Positions 10,373-20,989 of a stretch of 32,863 bases of DNA are shown here, in pieces. Positions within the stretch are counted from its first letter, which is position 1. Each line of letters starts with the position of its first letter. Position numbers and translations under genes: made by a program. Under the pieces are notes generated by a model, which saw only the letters and a list, made by a program, of their open reading frames with translations, did no database searches and was not told where the DNA came from. Source of the DNA: Polymyxa betae (Eukaryota > Endomyxa > Phytomyxea > Plasmodiophorida > Plasmodiophoridae); NCBI GenBank assembly GCA_003693705.1, contig RBZT01000173.1:1-32863 (forward strand), in the 5' to 3' direction.

Positions 10373-11793
10373 ATGATCGCAGGACGGGGTGATCGTCGTG
10401 GTCGTACTGGACCGGGCCTCATGACGGAGTCCATCCCAGCCCTACTGAATCGTCATCGGACCCAGATCTATCTCATTGCTATTATAACGTTATCATCATT
10501 CCTAACATGGAATATGTTCCATATGTCATTGCAGGCGTACTGCCCCTCGCCCACTAACGTCCTTGATGGACGGTTGACTGGTCAGGACAGCGTCGTGGTC
10601 GCATTCGACGTAACCGAGCAGGAAGCGCGGTCCAGTCCGCAGCTGGTAACGTCAAGTAACGTGCCCGGGCCGGGGTTCGAAACCGATCTGTCGTCCGGCG
10701 GTCGTGCTGACCCAATGCCAACAACAATCGAATCGGGCGACGATGCTGTGATGAGTAACGTGTCCGAGTCGAGTCAGGTCCCAGCTGAAACGTTACCTGA
10801 CCAACCAACGCAGTCGATTGCAGCCGAGTTCTCCGATCCGGAACCGATTCGGACCCCGTCACCGACGGATCTCTACTCCGGGATTCTGCAATGGCGTTAC
10901 CATCAGCAATGTCAGACGGGTCTCCCGTTTGCTGCGAGCCAGTACGACGATCTGATAGGACAGATAGAGGCGCAGGATGAGTTCTCTGCAGTACAAGTTG
11001 GATATGAGATGTGGAATCGACTCAGTCTAGAAGAGGTTCAGTCTCCCTATCGATATTACGCCGATCAGGGAGCCGTGACGGACACCGCTCTGGCCTATCC
11101 ACTCACGATACTCTCCTACGGGCAACGTCGTGAGCAAGGCCTGCAACAGCTGGAACGGATCGGCGCCCACCACACTGATCTGGTGTCGTACCCGTCCTTA
11201 GATGCCGCATTCCATGATCGTCCTTATCTATCCAGATATCTATTTCGTAATGCCATTAATATGGAATGGGATAGATTTACATCATTCTTCTCTGGTAAAG
11301 ATCAGGGCTATCTATTAAGTACATTGAATCAATGGATCGTATTGGAGCGCCTTAAGAACGGCACCTATCCGGATGAGGTTTTTGTTGTCGAGGACGACGT
11401 GTTCATGGTGCCAGATTTCCAGAGGAAGTTCGGCGTTTTAAGGGAGCAGCTGGCCACGTTGCCATGGGAGGTAGGCAGGCAGGAGTTGTGCTAGGGTTTA
11501 GGGTTTTAATGGATGCTCAGGTGGTGTTTGTTGGGACTTGTCATCAGATCAAGTCGGATAGGGAGGCTTCATCGAACTTGTTTGTAGCAGATGCCAGCCG
11601 TTGTTTTAATGCAGTTCTGTTAAGACGTAGCGCGGCTGTAAAGATATTAGAGGCAGGCGCTGTATTAGATGAATTTCAAGCTGTTGATCATATGTTTAAT
11701 ATCTATATACCAACATTGAATCTAACTGCATATTATGTATATCCACCATTAGCCTATGAGCAAACTAAAATATCACATATTTATCCATGCTAA
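10373..11793 (+). CDS. GT25-like glycosyltransferase, copy 1
   Basis: Two exons (10373-11470, 11521-11793) give 456 aa. Start choice: ATG at 10373; a second ATG at 10421 (MTESIPALL) aligns better with the start of the paralog at 21964. Signal anchor QIYLIAIITLSSFLTWNMF, then a long Ser/Thr/Pro/Glu-rich stem of about 120 residues that the paralog largely lacks. The catalytic part has ILSYGQRREQGLQQLERIGA, a KDQGYLLSTLNQW block, the acidic motif VVEDDVFMVPDF and YVYPPLAYEQ near the end, features of GT25/LPS-type transferases (the EDD is the metal site). The 50-nt intron is phase 0 and carries the telomere-like core at 11490-11507. The 273-nt second exon has exactly the same length as in the paralog. 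Confidence 0.85.
11490..11507 (+). repeat. Telomere-like core in intron of GT25 copy 1
   Basis: GCTAGGGTTTAGGGTTTT, sense orientation, starting 20 nt after the donor of a 50-nt intron. The same 18 nt occur in the paralog intron at 22844-22861, and a one-insertion variant in the minus-strand intron at 20690-20672. Confidence 0.85.
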
Positions 11794-12027
11794 ATACCAT
11801 TTTGTCACAGATTCATCTTTCACTTTTTATGTTGGGAATCGCCTTGACCGCTTGATGGCGATGAACTCGCGGTGCGATTCGTTCGAATAGGTCGGATGCA
11901 TATTTCAATTTGATAACGATATGATAGATTCGGTCACAGAAATTGCATCAACAGCCCGAGGGTTGCTGCTACGTCAGACCTCGATTGTTTGTCTATGCAG
12001 AATCAGCTCCATTGATCCACCAATAAC

Positions 12028-13507
12028 ATGTTCGGATCATACTGTCGACGACCGAAATCCAAGCGATCGCTGCCCGCCGACCGACTCCGATCTGTGCTTT
12101 CGCTGCAATGGGTCCAGCTCAGGTCCCAGATTCCACCCGTCCTGCTGCTCCTGGTCGGCGTACTGGCCCTGGCCCTATACCAAAATCGGATCGGGTTCGA
12201 ATCACAGCAACAGAATGCCGCTATGGGGCAGCCGTCAGCCCCAGATATCGTGCGTCTTTATGATGGCAACAGGCTCTTGTCATAGTTTCATGAAATCTTG
12301 AAAATTTTCGGAAACTTTTCGGAGAATTTTCGCCAAAAATTTACCTCATTTTCCCTGCCTGCACATTTCTTGCGGTTCTTCGATGCTGACAATACAGGTG
12401 TACAGGACCTCGGATGGAAGGCTCCAAGGTGGCTCCGGGACTATGTTCAATTCTGTGGTGAGCCGGATACAGACACCACCCGATACCTGATCTGGTCCTG
12501 TACGGATCAATACTGCAGCGGAATCGGGGATCGAATTCGCGGCATTCTCACGGCCTTCTATCTGGCTGTTGGGACACGACGCAAGCTCAAGATTCACTGC
12601 ATCAAACCTGTCAATTTGAACCGATCGCTGCAGCCCTCTTGGATCGACTGGTAACGTGTTGGACGGTTACGTTACCCTTGGGCTGTGTAACATAACTTCC
12701 CCCAGGTCGACCGATGCCGACATCCTGTTCGCCCAAGCCCCCGAACGTGTTCGTGTTCACGCCCGCAATGACACTCTGGCCTACGCATACGATACCGACC
12801 ATCTTCGGATTGCTTCAATCTTCACGACGGCCATGGAGCAGTACGCCCTGTATTCGGCCCCGCAGTTCGCCGCACGTTTCTACGGTGATGAGATCCGTGT
12901 CGGACCTGATAACTGGGACCTATTAGCGACCTGGGCCTGGGATGTGTTGTTCCAGCCTTCGCCCGAACTTCAGGCCGAGATTGACGCCGTTCGATCTGAC
13001 GCCGATCTCTCCGGTGACTATATCGCCGTCCACGTTCGTCATGGCGGTCATTGGGGCGATTGGTTACGTCATGATACGGATCAACAACTCTCTCAGTTTA
13101 TCGAATGCGCCACCAATATGACCAAGTCGATGGGTGGAGATCCACTCATTTATGTCGCCTCCGACGATGTCTGCGTCAAGGAGGAGTTCCGGAAGGCGTT
13201 GGCTGCGGTCCGGTACGACCCGCAACCGCCGCGGCATATCGAGAAGACGCGGGATTATGAGGAACAGCTGAGGATCTGGGCCGAGTTTGAGGTGATTCGT
13301 CAATCGAGTTGTATTGTGGCAAGTTTGAGCGGATTCTCATTATGGCCGGTTATGACAACTCGTGATCCTGTATCAGGGAGAAGATGTTGGGCGAGATTTG
13401 ATCGATGTTCTATGGAGATGATATTGAGATCAAGATCGGGCACTATACCAGCGTATGATGCACCTAGTGCTAATCATCCAGATTTCGGTATTACAGCACT
13501 ACCTTAA
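12028..13507 (+). CDS. Fucosyltransferase-like type II membrane protein
   Basis: Three exons (12028-12249, 12406-12650, 12706-13507) give 422 aa. Signal anchor at about residues 36-53 (PPVLLLLVGVLALALY). The body has YCSGIGDRIRGILTAFYLA (sugar-nucleotide-binding start of fucosyltransferase-like proteins), then PSWIDW, the VHVRHGGHWGDW block resembling the HxRxGD motif of alpha-1,2/alpha-1,6 and O-fucosyltransferases, and a C-terminal SLSGFSLWPVMTT. Intron 2 (12651-12705, 55 nt) is certain. For intron 1 the donor at 12250 with the acceptor ending at 12405 keeps phase 0; donor 12254 with acceptor 12397 is an equal-phase alternative. GDP-fucose or another GDP-deoxyhexose is the likely donor, which fits the neighbouring GDP-deoxyhexose reductase-like gene. 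AATAAA at 13516-13521, eight bases after the stop. Confidence 0.82.
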
Positions 13508-13650
13508 ACCGCCTTAATAAATAGAGACAACAAGGTAGCTATGATCTATGTTCATTTGTAGGCCTCTCTGCTTATTACACGAGAATTCATTATATCAGCT
13601 AGATCAGGAATACAGTACAGAGCTCGTTTAGGTTACATAGATTAGGACCA

Positions 13651-13666
13651 TGATAGGGTTAGGGTT
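13651..13666. repeat. Telomere-like motif overlapping a stop codon
   Basis: TGATAGGGTTAGGGTT on the plus strand. Read on the minus strand it gives AAACCCTAACCCTA, and the TAA stop of the exostosin-like gene (13661-13659) is the TAA of the first CCCTAA. Confidence 0.8.
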
Positions 13667-14888
13667 TCGTGTCACCATCGACTGGGTTGGATTTTGGCGG
13701 TTCAAATCGTGTTAACGAATTTGCAGTCCGTAATATAATATCGAGATCTGATCTCATACATGATTGCATCTTATGCCACCAATCTGTCACCTGATCCTGT
13801 AACCGATCCAGTCGTACTGGATCCTGGATCAGGGCCTTCATCTGCTGGGCGGCCTCCCTCCATGACCCAGCCACAATCCCTGGCACTCGCTCATACGGAG
13901 CATGCTGGAACTCCACATCGAGGAAGACGGGAATACTGCCCTGATCGATGACCTCGGCGAGGCGATGCGTCTCGGGGTTGTTGCCGCACGGAACCAGGGC
14001 GAACACGGCATTGGCGGTCCGCAGATGCCCATATTCGAACGGGCCAGTATGGCCGCCGAAATCGCCCTCGACCTGGATGTCGGCGAGCGGGAACTCGGCC
14101 CGCATCACGTCCACCATCTCACTGCGATCGGCGCGTAACGATCCGATCCACATGGCCGGGCGCTGGCGTTGGCTGGCGGGCCAGTACGACCCGGGCCCGT
14201 GCCCGCTGTCGACGTTGCCCAGACCCCGGCCCTGGAGCATGATCCAGTGCACGCCCAGACGCGGCTCGTCGGGTGGCGTGGGGATTGCGGGGAATACTGG
14301 CCCGGTGCCGCAGGTCATGTTACCGAGTGCACGGACCTTGATATCTGGATGTGATTTTAGATGATGGAAGTAATAATGGCGAAGGACGTAATCGAATGAT
14401 TTGTAAATGATGCCGTTCTGGTCGTTAGTTTCATCAGCCATTAACATAAGACCAACCGAGTATGGATGTCGTACTGCCCAGGATAGGAAGGATGATGAGG
14501 GCTCTATCCAGCGCGTTACGAGCAAGACCGGTGTTTTGATCATGAGGGCGTCAAGATTATCATCGTGAACGGCAACATAACGCCATCGGACCCAGGACGG
14601 AAGCAGTTTATGAATGAACGCGACGCATTGTTCATCGCCACGCTGCCGATCCACGACGATCGTCAGCTGACGTCGTGGATCGTCTGGTTCAGGCTGTGGG
14701 AGAGATAGGGCGCTGATTAGGACGTTGGGTCCCTGTATGTATCGAATCAGTACTGCATTAAGAGCGATGACAAGCAGAAGTGAGGTCATGATAAGTGTCA
14801 GACGATGTGGTGATGTCCATTCTGGTGATATTGGAGCAATCAACCGGCTGCATCCAGTCTGTTTAGATTTCGACTTGGTTACGAGCAT
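13659..14888 (-). CDS. Exostosin-like (GT47) glycosyltransferase 1
   Basis: Intronless, 409 aa. A basic N-terminus is followed by a signal anchor (LTLIMTSLLLVIALNAVLI). The C-terminal half has the exostosin signature: GPFEYGHLRTANAVFALVP, CGNNPETHRLAEVIDQGSIP and VFLDVEF, corresponding to the nucleotide-sugar-binding fold of GT47 enzymes, which transfer GlcA, Gal, Xyl or Ara depending on subfamily. The N-terminal half (VVDRQRGDEQCVAFIHKLL...) is not diagnostic. Divergent from a second exostosin-like gene at 15643. Two copies of the CCAGTACG octamer lie in the coding region in different registers, one as SYWP and one as PVR. Substrate unknown. Confidence 0.85.
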   Translation of the reverse strand: MLVTKSKSKQTGCSRLIAPISPEWTSPHRLTLIMTSLLLVIALNAVLIRYIQGPNVLISALSLPQPEPDDPRRQLTIVVDRQRGDEQCVAFIHKLLPSWVRWRYVAVHDDNLDALMIKTPVLLVTRWIEPSSSFLSWAVRHPYSVGLMLMADETNDQNGIIYKSFDYVLRHYYFHHLKSHPDIKVRALGNMTCGTGPVFPAIPTPPDEPRLGVHWIMLQGRGLGNVDSGHGPGSYWPASQRQRPAMWIGSLRADRSEMVDVMRAEFPLADIQVEGDFGGHTGPFEYGHLRTANAVFALVPCGNNPETHRLAEVIDQGSIPVFLDVEFQHAPYERVPGIVAGSWREAAQQMKALIQDPVRLDRLQDQVTDWWHKMQSCMRSDLDIILRTANSLTRFEPPKSNPVDGDTKP

Positions 14889-14926
14889 CGAGCTTGACGA
14901 CGTCCCGTATTTGGAATGTTACCGGC

Positions 14927-14983
14927 CCACACTAGGCCTCGATGGCCATACTGGACTTCGACGACCATAGTAGGTCTCGACGA
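14927..14983. repeat. Three 19-bp tandem units
   Basis: Units 14927-14945, 14946-14964 and 14965-14983 read ccacactaggcctcgatgg, ccatactggacttcgacga and ccatagtaggtctcgacga. They are exactly 19 bp each, 40-95 bp upstream of the exostosin-like start on the minus strand, where a promoter or 5' UTR would be. Confidence 0.6.
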
Positions 14984-15642
14984 CTCTGTGACATCATGCT
15001 CTTTGAGCCGCCATGGCACTGCCTGATTTAGCAATCAGTTGCTCTGTCTTTCTCAGATTGCAGTATAGCCCCCATAAATGTGTTCAAAAAATTCAGCAAT
15101 TTTCCCTAAGCGATATCAACTATGAGAATGTTAATAGCTTCATACTTGGTAGAAAAAACTAGTCATTTGAAGAGATCAGGTGTTTATTCCCTTTGGAAGT
15201 GTGGTCTTGCGTTATCAAAAGCTTTTCTGCTATTCGTCGGGATCTTCTGTCATGTAAAATGTGAGCAAACTGTCAAAACTTTGACTTCAGCTTTGCGAAA
15301 AGTGCGCTCTGTATTCGCGCATCTTTTGGAATTTCCTTGAGCGCAACCCTCCAAGTTGGACGAGAGAAAAGAAACAGAGCTCCTCTTTCATAAAGCGATG
15401 TCATTCTTGGCTCGCAAGCGTGTCGTTGATCCCGATGCGTCTACGATCTCCTCGTTACGCATTGGAACGGTCTAAAGGCATGCTATCTATATCTTGCCTT
15501 GCTGGCTGCAACGCTATCAAACATTCTTCAAGCTATCGATTTGATCGTCACAGGAGGGATACCCGTTCATTTCGATTTCATCTCTGACCGAACTTCACGT
15601 TATCCCTGCATTCATGCCAGTACTGCTTAAAACGTCATACGA
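14984..15642. promoter_or_regulatory. Divergent intergenic region
   Basis: Space between the two divergent exostosin-like genes. An ATG frame of 72 codons (15122-15340, +) has a hydrophobic centre (ALSKAFLLFVGIFCHV) but no family likeness; it might be a small membrane protein or chance. Nothing else recognised. Confidence 0.3.
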
Positions 15643-16746
15643 ATGAAATCCTTTCGTCGACTGTCGTTTATAGCGATGCTGTCATCGGCGACCACCATCG
15701 TCGTCCTCATTATGTATCTTTGTATACCTGAATCTGCTATCCCATCAAGCTCATCATCTCTGGAATCGTTCTATATTCCATCTTTCAACGGCACTTTTAG
15801 CGAATATTTGACATTCTCGCCCATATCTACTGGCTTTAATTTCTCTGAAGAATTCCATCACGAGAAGTCGTCTCCACCAGAAATCGCCTCACATTATCCA
15901 GACGAATCCCAACGTCAGTTCCCGTATCCATTCGTATCCGGCGATATGTTCCGGTTCACATCCGATTTCATATTCGACGAGAACGATTACAGGAACCATT
16001 GGGGCCCGGGTCATGTTGGTTCTTGTCAGACCGTCTTTGTCAAGAACAACCTTCTTGGCGACTTCTTCGACGACGTCTTCCCTCATATTCGCCACCCGTT
16101 TATCTTAATTTCGCACAATGGTGACGATCCAGCTCCAGGAAGGTTTCATGGGCATTTAGCCGATCCAAGAATCTACTCCTGGTTCGCCCAGAATCTGGAC
16201 GGGACCCAGCACATGAAACTTCGTCCGATTCCAATCGGCATCACGAATAGCCAATGGGAGACCGGCAATCTTAACGAATGGCGCCGTGCTTTAAGCAGAG
16301 ACCTACCTGGTTGGGATGAGAGAGACACTCTGCTCTTTATCAACTGGACCGATGTAAACAACCCTATAAGAAAGCTGCTGAAGGAGAAATTTCGCCATTT
16401 CACCAAAGATACGGTTGTGGGAGAAGGCAACCATGAGCAGTTCCTGCACAACCTTACTCGAACCAAATTCGTCCTGTCACCGCCTGGGAAAGGCATCGAT
16501 TGTCATCGTCATTGGGAGGCGATATTGATGGGAGCTGTTCCTATCGTGTTAAGGTCGGGACTCGACCCGCTCTTTCAGAATGCACCGGCTGTGGTTGTTG
16601 ATGATTTCAACGATATCAGCGAGGATCTGCTGAGGGCGCTCAGGCCATCTGAAAGCTATAATCGTCGCATTATGTGGGCAAATCTCTGGCTCGGTATGAT
16701 TAAGAATTCTGTTCAAGAATGCCTCGCAAGGAGATCGGAAAGTTGA
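15643..16746 (+). CDS. Exostosin-like (GT47) glycosyltransferase 2
   Basis: Intronless, 367 aa, starting at the first ATG. Signal anchor LSFIAMLSSATTIVVLIMYLCI, then a Ser/Phe-rich stem with possible N-glycosylation sites (NGT, NFS). The folded part includes ILISHNGDDPAPG, LRPIPIGITNSQW, LLFINWTDVNNP and the strong signature FVLSPPGKGIDCHRHWEAIL followed by MGAVPIV, as in exostosin-like transferases with a GxDCHR.WE motif. It differs clearly from the neighbouring exostosin-like protein, so the two are not recent duplicates. Sugar specificity cannot be deduced. Confidence 0.86.
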   Translation: MKSFRRLSFIAMLSSATTIVVLIMYLCIPESAIPSSSSSLESFYIPSFNGTFSEYLTFSPISTGFNFSEEFHHEKSSPPEIASHYPDESQRQFPYPFVSGDMFRFTSDFIFDENDYRNHWGPGHVGSCQTVFVKNNLLGDFFDDVFPHIRHPFILISHNGDDPAPGRFHGHLADPRIYSWFAQNLDGTQHMKLRPIPIGITNSQWETGNLNEWRRALSRDLPGWDERDTLLFINWTDVNNPIRKLLKEKFRHFTKDTVVGEGNHEQFLHNLTRTKFVLSPPGKGIDCHRHWEAILMGAVPIVLRSGLDPLFQNAPAVVVDDFNDISEDLLRALRPSESYNRRIMWANLWLGMIKNSVQECLARRSES

Positions 16747-17420
16747 ATACTGCAGTACCGAACCTTGCAGAAGATTGTTTATCACAAGTTGATGCTGCTA
16801 TGGAGTATCGGATCGTTTTCAGTGCTAGAAGCTTCGAACAAAGCATTTAATAACATGGCTGTGACAACTACAGCCAAGTCCCAGTTATACATTGTTCGTT
16901 ATAACGAATTGTCATTGTACTTAGATAAAGCTTCTGATATGAAAGAATACACAGACGGAGGGGTGATAATACTTGGATTGTTAACGCTTAGAGGAGTTTA
17001 GACAGCTTCTACAAATATCCATAGATAGAGGAGAGATTATTGGCGCGCCTGAGTCGGTGTTCTGCCGCAATCATCATAAACGATGTTGCATAATCCGAGA
17101 CCGGGCCACAGGGGCCGCCAGACGCTCAGCCTGCTTGACACCGGCAATCTCGTTTCGATGCTGTCGCCGCCTGGCTACATCATACAGCGCCTGCCATCGA
17201 CCAGCTTGTCGCAGCGAAAGGCTTGCTTGAACTATCGGTTAACAGCACTATACAATAATCGACGTATCTTTACTTCTATAGAATTAATCTGATCGAGACT
17301 AGACGAGAACTTCTGGATTTGAAGATGTATTGGGGAGGCCTCTCTGCCACGTCACGATGACGAGGCCAATTTTCTGCATGTAGTTAGTGATCCCCTATCA
17401 ACATTCTCTCTGCATTTATC
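16747..17420. other. Intergenic region without supported gene
   Basis: 674 bp between two plus-strand genes. Short open frames at 16765-17001 and 17083-17292 have no recognisable motif, and the first has no ATG start. No RNA gene or repeat seen. It presumably carries the 3' end of the exostosin-like gene and the promoter of the PC-esterase-like gene. Confidence 0.4.
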
Positions 17421-19370
17421 ATGCAACACAACAAACAACGTCGTGGTTGGAATGAGATATTCGGTAGCAGCCGCTGGAGAGTATGTAGCAGTATTACCGT
17501 CCTCATTGCTTTCGTTCTGCTTTCTATGAATGGCTTTATAAAGCCAATCAACACACAAGTATCATGGCTGCCAAAACCATCAGCGATGGATCCTCCTCGG
17601 TCTCTTATTCATGGTCTAGAACCTGTCTTCAAGAATAATGGATGGACTGCTATCGACAATCCATGTGCGAAGTTGCCATTCGATCATCGCGATACTGTTA
17701 ATTGGTTAAAGCAACGTTATTGGTGCGATCGTCAACGATATTTTCTAAGGTCAGTTGCCAAGTTTTACTTTCTTTTTCTAAGGTCGGTTGCGAGTTTTAC
17801 TTTCTTTTTCTAAGGTCATTTGCGAGTTATACTTTCTTTTTAGGTCAGTTGCGAGTTTTACTCTCTTTGGATTCCAAAACGTCTCTGCTGGTTGATCATG
17901 TAAACATTGATGATTTTTTGTGTTCGTAGAGGACATCGTAATCATATGAATCCGACCCAAGAACGTTGGTCGAAGCTGAATCCGAAGCTAAACGTGAAGG
18001 TTGATTACAACCGATACGTCGTTAGCGGGCCTGGTCTTGGAGCTACAGTTGAAGGGCGGATTCTGGCCGGTCATACTCGCCTACCAGCAGAGATCGCTCA
18101 AGCACCTGCATATACTGGACAGCAACATAACTGTTCTGTCGGGAAACCATGCGGCTTTCAGATACGAACTTTCGATTCACAAGGCGATCCTGTCAATCAT
18201 AACGAGGCCCGATTCAAGGCCCGGTTGTACGGCACAGCTATCGTCGACGCAGACGTCATGAGTATTGGGGGCGGCGTCTATAACGTGTCGTACACGCCCT
18301 ATGACGCCGGCATGTACTTGATCCAAGTACTTTTAACGTCGGTTGATGGCGAGGGATTGGGCCCCGAATTCATCAATCGCAACGCTCCATTCCTGGTGAA
18401 CGATCTCATCTATCAATCCGAACACCTCCTGCACGTTGTTTGGCAAGACGATTCCGACGATGCTGTCGTTTCGCAATGCACGACGGCCGATCTAGAACGG
18501 GGACGATGGGTGTATGTCGAGAACGAATGTCGCCGGCCGTACTGCACGATGGCGCCCGGCGTCACGCTGTCCGATTTGCAGATCAATGATCCGCTGGGAT
18601 TGAACTGGAACTATGTCTGGGTGCCCATTGATTGTTATTATCATCTGTATACGCCTCTGGAATTTCATCAATGTACTCAGCAATGCGGATATTCGCAATG
18701 GTCGCTATCAGGCGATTCATTGGGTCGAGAGATGCTGCAGAATCTGCAGATGATTCTCACCGATTATTCGCCGAGTTTCGCGATGCCCAAATTGAAGTTG
18801 GGTGGCCCACATTGGTCGAATTCCATCAAGTTCAGAGATGTCACCAACTTCTCTGTCAACTTTGTTATGAATGAATATCATGAGACCGATGATGTCGCCG
18901 TCCTGCATTTACACAACGCCCATCAGCTGACGAGCGGCACTGGCGTCTCCGCCCTCTTTCCAACGAACTTCGCAACGATTGAGGAATTCGCCAGAAACTG
19001 CACCAAGAATCCCAAACAGCGATGTTTCTATTATGTGAATCCCGCTATACAACGTGAAGCCGATCACAGCAACAATGAAAGATTGCAAAGGTCGTTCTAC
19101 CGAGATGTTACGCGAGATCGTATGCAGATCTTCAATATGGCATTACGTGATCATGCCAGATCTCAAAATCTGTCGATTATTGAAGGAGAGATGCCCACCC
19201 GATCAAGATGGCAATCGTGTTGGGATGGAATTCATTATAGCGAAATGTTCGATCATTTCGAACCCGGAGATTCGAGATGGTTTGGAGGAGCGAGTATGAT
19301 GATCACACAGACATTCATTAATGCAATTTGTAATCAGCCATGTTATGCGATGGAAACTACCAGCTCATAA
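17421..19370 (+). CDS. Filamin/PC-esterase sugar O-acetyltransferase-like protein
   Basis: Two exons (17421-17749, 17930-19370) give 589 aa. Signal anchor at about residues 25-43 (SSITVLIAFVLLSMNGFI). About residues 160-245 resemble a filamin-type immunoglobulin repeat (GKPCGFQIRTFDSQGDPV ... GGVYNVSYTPYDAGMYLI). After a GRWVYVENECRRPYC segment follows an SGNH/PC-esterase domain: SGDSLGREM holds the nucleophile Ser in a GDS motif and WDGIHYSE near the C-terminus supplies the DxxH Asp/His. This architecture matches the TBL/XOAT, CASD1 and NXPE type of Golgi enzymes, which O-acetylate or modify glycans. The 180-nt intron is phase 2 and built of tandem copies of a donor/acceptor-containing unit. 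It is the only non-transferase decorating enzyme of the cluster. Confidence 0.86.
17750..17870 (+). repeat. Intronic ~32-bp tandem repeat
   Basis: Four units beginning gtcagttg/gtcggttg/gtcatttg at 17750, 17783, 17815 and 17844 (spacing 33, 32, 29). Each starts with a donor-like gtcagt or variant and ends with a pyrimidine run and ctaag or tag. The first unit start is the real donor; the intron acceptor is further on at 17929. Confidence 0.85.
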
Positions 19371-19767
19371 CACCTCTCTCCAGCTGTCTGCAAGGCATTC
19401 CAAATATTGTCAATGTAAATACAGACCATATAATCACTTACTGCTCGAAGCGATTGTCTTCGCTTTTGCCCTTTTTCGAACGAAAGAATTCCTCCAAGGA
19501 TTTCCATCGGAATCGGTATCTTTCGAATGGATGAATTGCTCAACAAAACGACGTTTTTTTGAAGCGGTGTTGAGCAAGCGACTGATCATCCATTTTTCTT
19601 CAAAAATTTGACCCGATAAGATTATCATGTTCAAGGGTTGCCTGAGACAAAATCTGCAAGATCAAAAATTGCCTTCAGGATTGACCTCCTCTGACGGAAT
19701 TCAGAAATCAGCTTTCATGGAAAAGTTCCGATTATTATATTAATAAATTTATCAGGAAGCGATTTTA
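19371..19767. other. Convergent intergenic region
   Basis: 397 bp between the 3' ends of the PC-esterase-like gene (+) and the next glycosyltransferase (-). Several short overlapping frames on both strands, none with a motif or homology that I recognise. AT-rich near 19730-19750, fitting 3' UTR and polyadenylation signals of the minus-strand gene. Confidence 0.4.
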
Positions 19768-20989
19768 CTAAAGAGCTTTCTCGAAATCCGCTGTGAATCT
19801 TTCTAGACGCTGAACATGCTGAGCACCTTGTCCATCTCCATTCAGAACATGTTGTAATAGCCATTTCGACATATCAAAGATCTCATGATAGGTTCCTCTC
19901 GTATCTGGAACACGCGGCAAATGCGAGTCGAATTTCGTGTCGATTTCGGCCGCGCTTAATGACGATGGCCATCCAATTCGATCGATTCGATTTCGATTGG
20001 TTCTGTACTTAACTAGAACATCCCTCTCCCAGACAATGCTTCCCGTGATTTGAGCCGTTTTCAGCCGTAAACTGACCAATTGCTGATCCCAGAACCATTC
20101 GTTTCCCGTATTAAGCAACGTCGTCCGAATATCCTCGTTGACTCGTTCACAGATATGCTGTTCGGGTGATATGGCGATTGGTGAGATGGGGGATGGAAGA
20201 CGAAGAATCTGTCTCCATCTAAGACCTGTCATACCAATATTTGATAGAGCCCATTCCTTGAAATTATAACCCCATTTATCATCGGTCGCCTGAAACTCTT
20301 CCAGATCGAATAGGAGAATAGGCTGACGTTCCTGCCAGGCCATCGATGTCAACGTCTGATTGGCCAGACGAGCATCGAACGAATCGTAATACTGTCCTTG
20401 GCCTGTAGCGATCGGGAGCAGATCGACATCGGTCGTGATCAGGTAATCGTGATCTCGAATGAACGGCAGCATCGATGCGTATAATCGTGATAGTTGAGTT
20501 AATCGAACCCGATTATCTGGTAGCGAGGAATCGCCTGTTAAATAATAGACATGTTGGATATCATATTCAGCGAGTAAATCTATGATCAGCTGAGTATGGG
20601 AATGATTTCTCCATCCGCTACCAGGCGAATCTTCAACCAGAAAGACACTGAACGATATCATCAGTGAGGGGAAAACCCTAAACCCTCAGCACCTACATTG
20701 GCGTGAATTCCTGTCGTATCTTCCATGCTAATACAACAGCTGGTAGCCAATAGGCATATTTCGCATCCGTTCCGACACTCAATACAGCATAACGACGTCT
20801 TGGTGCGACGATCATCTCATCGGATGAGGTCTCGTTCCGAACGAGAATCTGAGCGCCAAATGTGCCCATCGTTGGCATCGGTGAGCGACAGTTTTCGCTC
20901 AGCACGAATACGATCAAGGCTGTTGATGCTGATACAACTGATACCAGCAATAAGATGGGACCGAATCTCCTGCGCTTGATCTCCTCCAT
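19768..20989 (-). CDS. DXD-containing Golgi glycosyltransferase, unassigned family
   Basis: Two exons (20989-20697, 20647-19768) joined across a 49-nt intron give 390 aa. Starts MEEIKRRRFG, then a signal anchor (PILLLVSVVSASTALIVFVL). The catalytic core starts with YAVLSVGTDAKYAYWLPAV and, across the splice, EFTP/IVFLVEDSPG. DYLITTDVDLLPI supplies a DVD metal-binding motif. A later HICERVNEDIRTTLL...WFWDQQLVS block may position the acceptor. The arrangement is that of a GT-A fold enzyme, but I cannot place it in a numbered family. The intron contains GCTGAGGGTTTAGGGTTTT. Convergent with the PC-esterase-like gene and divergent from the second GT25-like gene. Confidence 0.75.
20672..20690 (-). 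repeat. Telomere-like core in intron
   Basis: Minus-strand GCTGAGGGTTTAGGGTTTT within the 49-nt intron 20696-20648, starting 6 nt after the donor. It nearly matches the cores at 11490 and 22844 although the host gene is not related to the GT25-like genes. Confidence 0.85.
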
